Shown here in pieces: positions 61,046 to 64,000 of a stretch of DNA of 64,000 nucleotides. Position 1 is the stretch's first letter. The number at the start of each line of letters is the position of its first letter. The stretch is from assembly GCF_000955955.1 (NCBI RefSeq), contig NZ_JYJG01000040.1, positions 1-64,000 on the forward strand, given 5' to 3'. The notes beneath the pieces were generated by a model. The model had not been told where the DNA came from, did no database searches, and worked only from the letters and a program-made list of their open reading frames with translations. The DNA is from Lentzea aerocolonigenes (GTDB lineage Bacteria; Actinomycetota; Actinomycetes; Mycobacteriales; Pseudonocardiaceae). Position numbers and translations under genes: made by a program.

Positions 61046-64000
61046 TTACTCCAGGACGATCAGGAGGTCTCCGCCCTCGACCTGCTGGGCGCCGCGCAGC
61101 GCCAGGCGCTGCACCTTGCCCGCCTTGGGCGCGGTGATCGCGGCCTCCATCTTCATGGCCTCGATCGTCGCGACCGTCTGACCGGCGTCGACCGAGTCGC
61201 CCTCGGCCACCACAGCCGTGACCACACCGGCGAACGGCGCCGCGACGTGGTTCGGGTTGCCCCTGTCGGCCTTCTCGGCGACCGGGATGTCCGTCGTCAC
61301 GGAGCGGTCGCGGACCTGGATCGGCCGCAGCTGGCCGTTCAGGGTCGCCATGACCGTGCGCAGACCGCGCTCGTCGGCCTCGGAGATCGCCTCCAGGCCG
61401 ATGAGCAGCCGCACGCCCGGTTCCAGGTCGACGGAGTACTCCTCGCCGGGACGCAGGCCGTAGAAGAAGTCCTTGGAGCGCAACACCGACGTGTCGCCGT
61501 AGGCCTCGCGGTGCGCGAGGAACTCCTTCGTCGGCGCCGGGAACAGCAGCCGGTTCAGGGTCGCCCTGCGAGCATCGACGAGCCCGGCCTCGTCCTCCGG
61601 CGCGAGCTCCTCGACCGGCTTCGGTGCCGGACGGCCTGCGAGAGCCTTCGAGCGGAACGGCTCCGGCCAGCCACCGGGCGGGTCGCCCAGTTCGCCGTGC
61701 AGGAAGCCGATCACCGACGCCGGGATGTCGAACTTGCCGGGGTCGGCCTCGAACTCCTTCGGCGAGACGCCCGCGCCCACGAGGTGCAGCGCGAGGTCAC
61801 CGACGACCTTGGACGACGGCGTCACCTTCACCAGGTGGCCGAGCATCCGGTCGGCAGCCGCGTACATGGACTCGATCTCCTCGAACTTCTCGCCCAGGCC
61901 GAGAGCGACGGCCTGAGTGCGCAGGTTCGAGAGCTGACCACCGGGGATCTCGTGGTGGTAGACGCGACCGGTCGGGCCGGGGATTCCGGATTCGAACGGC
62001 GCGTAGATCTTGCGCACCGACTCCCAGTACGGCTCCAGGTCGCAGACGTTCTGCAGGTCGAGGCCCGTCGAGTGCTCGGTGTGGTCGGTCAGCGCCACGA
62101 TCGACGACAGCGGCGGCTGCGACGTGGTGCCCGCCATCGACGCGGTCGCGCCGTCGATCGCGTCCACGCCGGCCTGGATCGCCGCGAGGTACGTCGCCAG
62201 CTGGCCACCCGCCGTGTCGTGCGTGTGCAGGTGGACCGGGAGGTCGAACTCCTTGCGCAGCGCCGTGATCAGGCGCGACGCGGCCGGTGCCCGGAGCAGA
62301 CCCGCCATGTCCTTGACGCACAGCACGTGCGCGCCGGCACCGACGATCTGCTCTGCCAGCTTGAGGTAGTAGTCCAGTGTGTACAGACGTTCGTCCGGAT
62401 TGGACAGATCGCTGGTGTAGCACAGCGCGACCTCGGCGACCGCCGTTCCGGTCTCGCGCACGGCCTCGATCGCCGGGCGCATCTGCTCGACGTCGTTGAG
62501 CGCGTCGAAGATCCGGAAGATGTCGATGCCGGTGTTCGTCGCCTCCTGCACGAACGCCTTGGTGACCGCCTCGGGGTACGGCGTGTAGCCGACCGTGTTG
62601 CGGCCGCGCAGCAGCATCTGCAGGTTGATGTTCGGCACGGCCTCGCGCAGTGCGGCGAGCCGCTCCCACGGGTCCTCGGCGAGGAACCGCAGTGCCACGT
62701 CGTACGTCGCGCCGCCCCAGCACTCCAGCGAGAGCAGCCCGGGCGTCATGCGCGCGACGTGCGGCGCGACGGCGAGCAGGTCCTTGGTGCGTACTCGAGT
62801 CGCCAGCAGCGACTGGTGCGCGTCGCGGAACGTCGTGTCCGTGACGCCGACCGCCTTGCTCTCCCGCAGCCACCGCGCGAAGCCCTCGGGGCCGAGCTCG
62901 GTGAGCTTCTGCTTGGAACCGGCGGGCGGTTCCGCGTTCAGGTCGACGATCGGCAGCTTCTCGCGCGGGTCGACCGCGGTCGGGCGGGTGCCGTTCGGGT
63001 GGTTGACCGTGACGTCCGCGAGGTAGGTCAGCAGACGCGTGCCGCGGTCGGCCGAGTGGCGCGCCGTCAGCAGGTGCGGGCGCTTCTCGATGAACGACGT
63101 GGTGACGCGGCCCTCGTAGAAGTCCGCCTCGTCCAGCACGGCCTGGATGAACGGGATGTTCGTGGACACACCGCGGATGCGGAACTCCGCGATCGCACGG
63201 CGCGCACGGGCGACGGCGAGACCGAAGTTGCGGCCGCGGCACGTGAGCTTCACGAGCATCGAGTCGAAGTGCGGGCTGATGGCCATGCCCGAGCCGGCCG
63301 TGCCGCCGTCGAGACGGATGCCGGAGCCGCCGGGCGAGCGGTAGGCGCTGATCGTGCCGGTGTCCGGGCGGAACCCGTTGGCCGGGTCCTCCGTCGTGAT
63401 GCGGCACTGGAGAGCGGCGCCGCGCAGCTGGACGGTGTCCTGGCTGAGGCCGAGGTCCTCCAGCGTCTCGCCGGACGCGATGCGCATCTGCGACTGCACG
63501 AGGTCCACATCGGTCACTTCTTCGGTGACCGTGTGCTCGACCTGGATGCGCGGGTTCATCTCGATGAAGACGTAGTGGCCCTGCGGGTCGAGCAGGAACT
63601 CCACCGTGCCGGCGTTGCGGTAGCCGATGTGGCGCGCGAACTTCACGGCGTCGTTGCAGATGCGGTCGCGCAGCTCGGGGTCGAGGTTCGGCGCGGGCGC
63701 GATCTCGATGACCTTCTGGTGGCGCCGCTGCACGGAGCAGTCGCGCTCGAAGAGGTGGATCACGTTGCCCTGGCCGTCGGCGAGGATCTGCACCTCGATG
63801 TGGCGCGGCTCGACCACGGCCTGCTCGAGGAACACCGTCGGGTCTCCGAACGCCGACTCCGCCTCGCGCGACGCCGCTTCGAGCGCCTCGCGCAGTGCGG
63901 CCGGGTCGTCGACCTTGCGCATGCCTCGGCCGCCACCACCGGCGACAGCCTTCACGAACACGGGGAAACGCATCGGCTTCGACGCTTCGAGCAGCTCGTC
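61046..64000 (-). CDS. pyc: Pyruvate carboxylase, missing its N-terminal part (cut by window edge)
   Basis: The visible 984 residues cover most of this biotin enzyme that makes oxaloacetate from pyruvate. From the edge inward it has the ATP-grasp of biotin carboxylase (VKAVAGGGGRGMRK, IEMNPRIQVEHTVTEE, RGAALQCRITTEDP), the carboxyltransferase domain (VTDTTFRDAHQSLLATRVRT, ECWGGATYD, HTHDTAGGQ), an allosteric linker and the biotin-carrier domain (ATIEAMKMEAAITAP with the biotinylated Lys). It is a single-chain enzyme. About 140 N-terminal residues lie beyond the window. Confidence 0.97.
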   Translation of the reverse strand, partial: DELLEASKPMRFPVFVKAVAGGGGRGMRKVDDPAALREALEAASREAESAFGDPTVFLEQAVVEPRHIEVQILADGQGNVIHLFERDCSVQRRHQKVIEIAPAPNLDPELRDRICNDAVKFARHIGYRNAGTVEFLLDPQGHYVFIEMNPRIQVEHTVTEEVTDVDLVQSQMRIASGETLEDLGLSQDTVQLRGAALQCRITTEDPANGFRPDTGTISAYRSPGGSGIRLDGGTAGSGMAISPHFDSMLVKLTCRGRNFGLAVARARRAIAEFRIRGVSTNIPFIQAVLDEADFYEGRVTTSFIEKRPHLLTARHSADRGTRLLTYLADVTVNHPNGTRPTAVDPREKLPIVDLNAEPPAGSKQKLTELGPEGFARWLRESKAVGVTDTTFRDAHQSLLATRVRTKDLLAVAPHVARMTPGLLSLECWGGATYDVALRFLAEDPWERLAALREAVPNINLQMLLRGRNTVGYTPYPEAVTKAFVQEATNTGIDIFRIFDALNDVEQMRPAIEAVRETGTAVAEVALCYTSDLSNPDERLYTLDYYLKLAEQIVGAGAHVLCVKDMAGLLRAPAASRLITALRKEFDLPVHLHTHDTAGGQLATYLAAIQAGVDAIDGATASMAGTTSQPPLSSIVALTDHTEHSTGLDLQNVCDLEPYWESVRKIYAPFESGIPGPTGRVYHHEIPGGQLSNLRTQAVALGLGEKFEEIESMYAAADRMLGHLVKVTPSSKVVGDLALHLVGAGVSPKEFEADPGKFDIPASVIGFLHGELGDPPGGWPEPFRSKALAGRPAPKPVEELAPEDEAGLVDARRATLNRLLFPAPTKEFLAHREAYGDTSVLRSKDFFYGLRPGEEYSVDLEPGVRLLIGLEAISEADERGLRTVMATLNGQLRPIQVRDRSVTTDIPVAEKADRGNPNHVAAPFAGVVTAVVAEGDSVDAGQTVATIEAMKMEAAITAPKAGKVQRLALRGAQQVEGGDLLIVLE

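Overview
The window is a very GC-rich actinobacterial chromosome segment carrying about 60 genes. Many genes start with GTG and many stop and start codons overlap. Several genes have a TANNNT box about 7-8 nt before the start codon, which is the usual sign of leaderless mRNA. The core gene order (ffh, glnD, glnB, amtB ... ftsY ... smc ... acyP ... mutM, rnc, rpmF, DUF177, a sepIVA-like gene, coaD, rsmD, pyc) resembles the ffh-to-pca stretch of mycobacteria. Accessory content (allantoin pathway, SARP regulator, HAAS/PadR pair, Imm1 protein) suits Pseudonocardiaceae such as Lentzea, Saccharothrix or Amycolatopsis. Genus is an inference. No rRNA, tRNA, CRISPR array, insertion sequence or prophage was seen.

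Left part (1-13.5 kb): a truncated CPBP protease gene; an ECF41-type sigma factor diverging from its carboxymuconolactone-decarboxylase partner across a symmetric promoter; an overlapping chain running kinase-like ATPase, HAD protein, ffh, amidohydrolase; a secreted HAF-repeat protein; then the ammonium module amtB-glnB-glnD with two GlnR-type box arrays upstream of amtB; and a secreted tripeptidyl-aminopeptidase-like hydrolase.

Nitrogen and glyoxylate block (13.6-27 kb): a six-gene operon hyi-glxR-gcl-glycerate kinase-allB-alc diverges from uraD-uox, and aceB-DUF6986 diverges from an IclR (AllR-like) regulator. Three copies of a 15-bp motif (TTCCGC-A/G-AT-N3-GAA) sit in the two divergent promoter regions, so one regulator probably controls the whole route from urate through allantoin and glyoxylate to glycerate and malate. 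No 5-hydroxyisourate hydrolase or ureidoglycolate lyase gene is present in the block. The Gcl carries Glu at position 51, where E. coli Gcl has Val. The block sits between amtB and ftsY, which are neighbours in mycobacteria.

Middle (27-45.6 kb): a 24-codon remnant of an LLM-class oxidoreductase gene, an MFS/LysR divergent pair, ftsY, anmK overlapping a sodium/solute symporter gene, a tandem GNAT, a TPR protein, an acyltransferase, an AfsR-type regulator, a structured non-coding stretch, smc, an ECF sigma/anti-sigma pair with a recognisable autoregulatory promoter, acyP, a CAP-domain exoprotein and two paralogous Thr-rich membrane-anchored proteins.

Right part (45.6-64 kb): kdpDE without kdpFABC, a MarR gene with a 16-bp perfect palindrome in its promoter, a PadR/HAAS pair, SnoaL/TetR, the mutM-rnc-rpmF-DUF177-sepIVA housekeeping set, coaD and rsmD, assorted enzymes, two small secreted proteins and a truncated pyruvate carboxylase gene. 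The best candidates for new biology are the AllR-like regulon with its unusual Gcl and DUF6986 partner, the anmK-symporter pair, the structured region next to smc, and the strong hairpin lying between two divergent genes at 55.85 kb.
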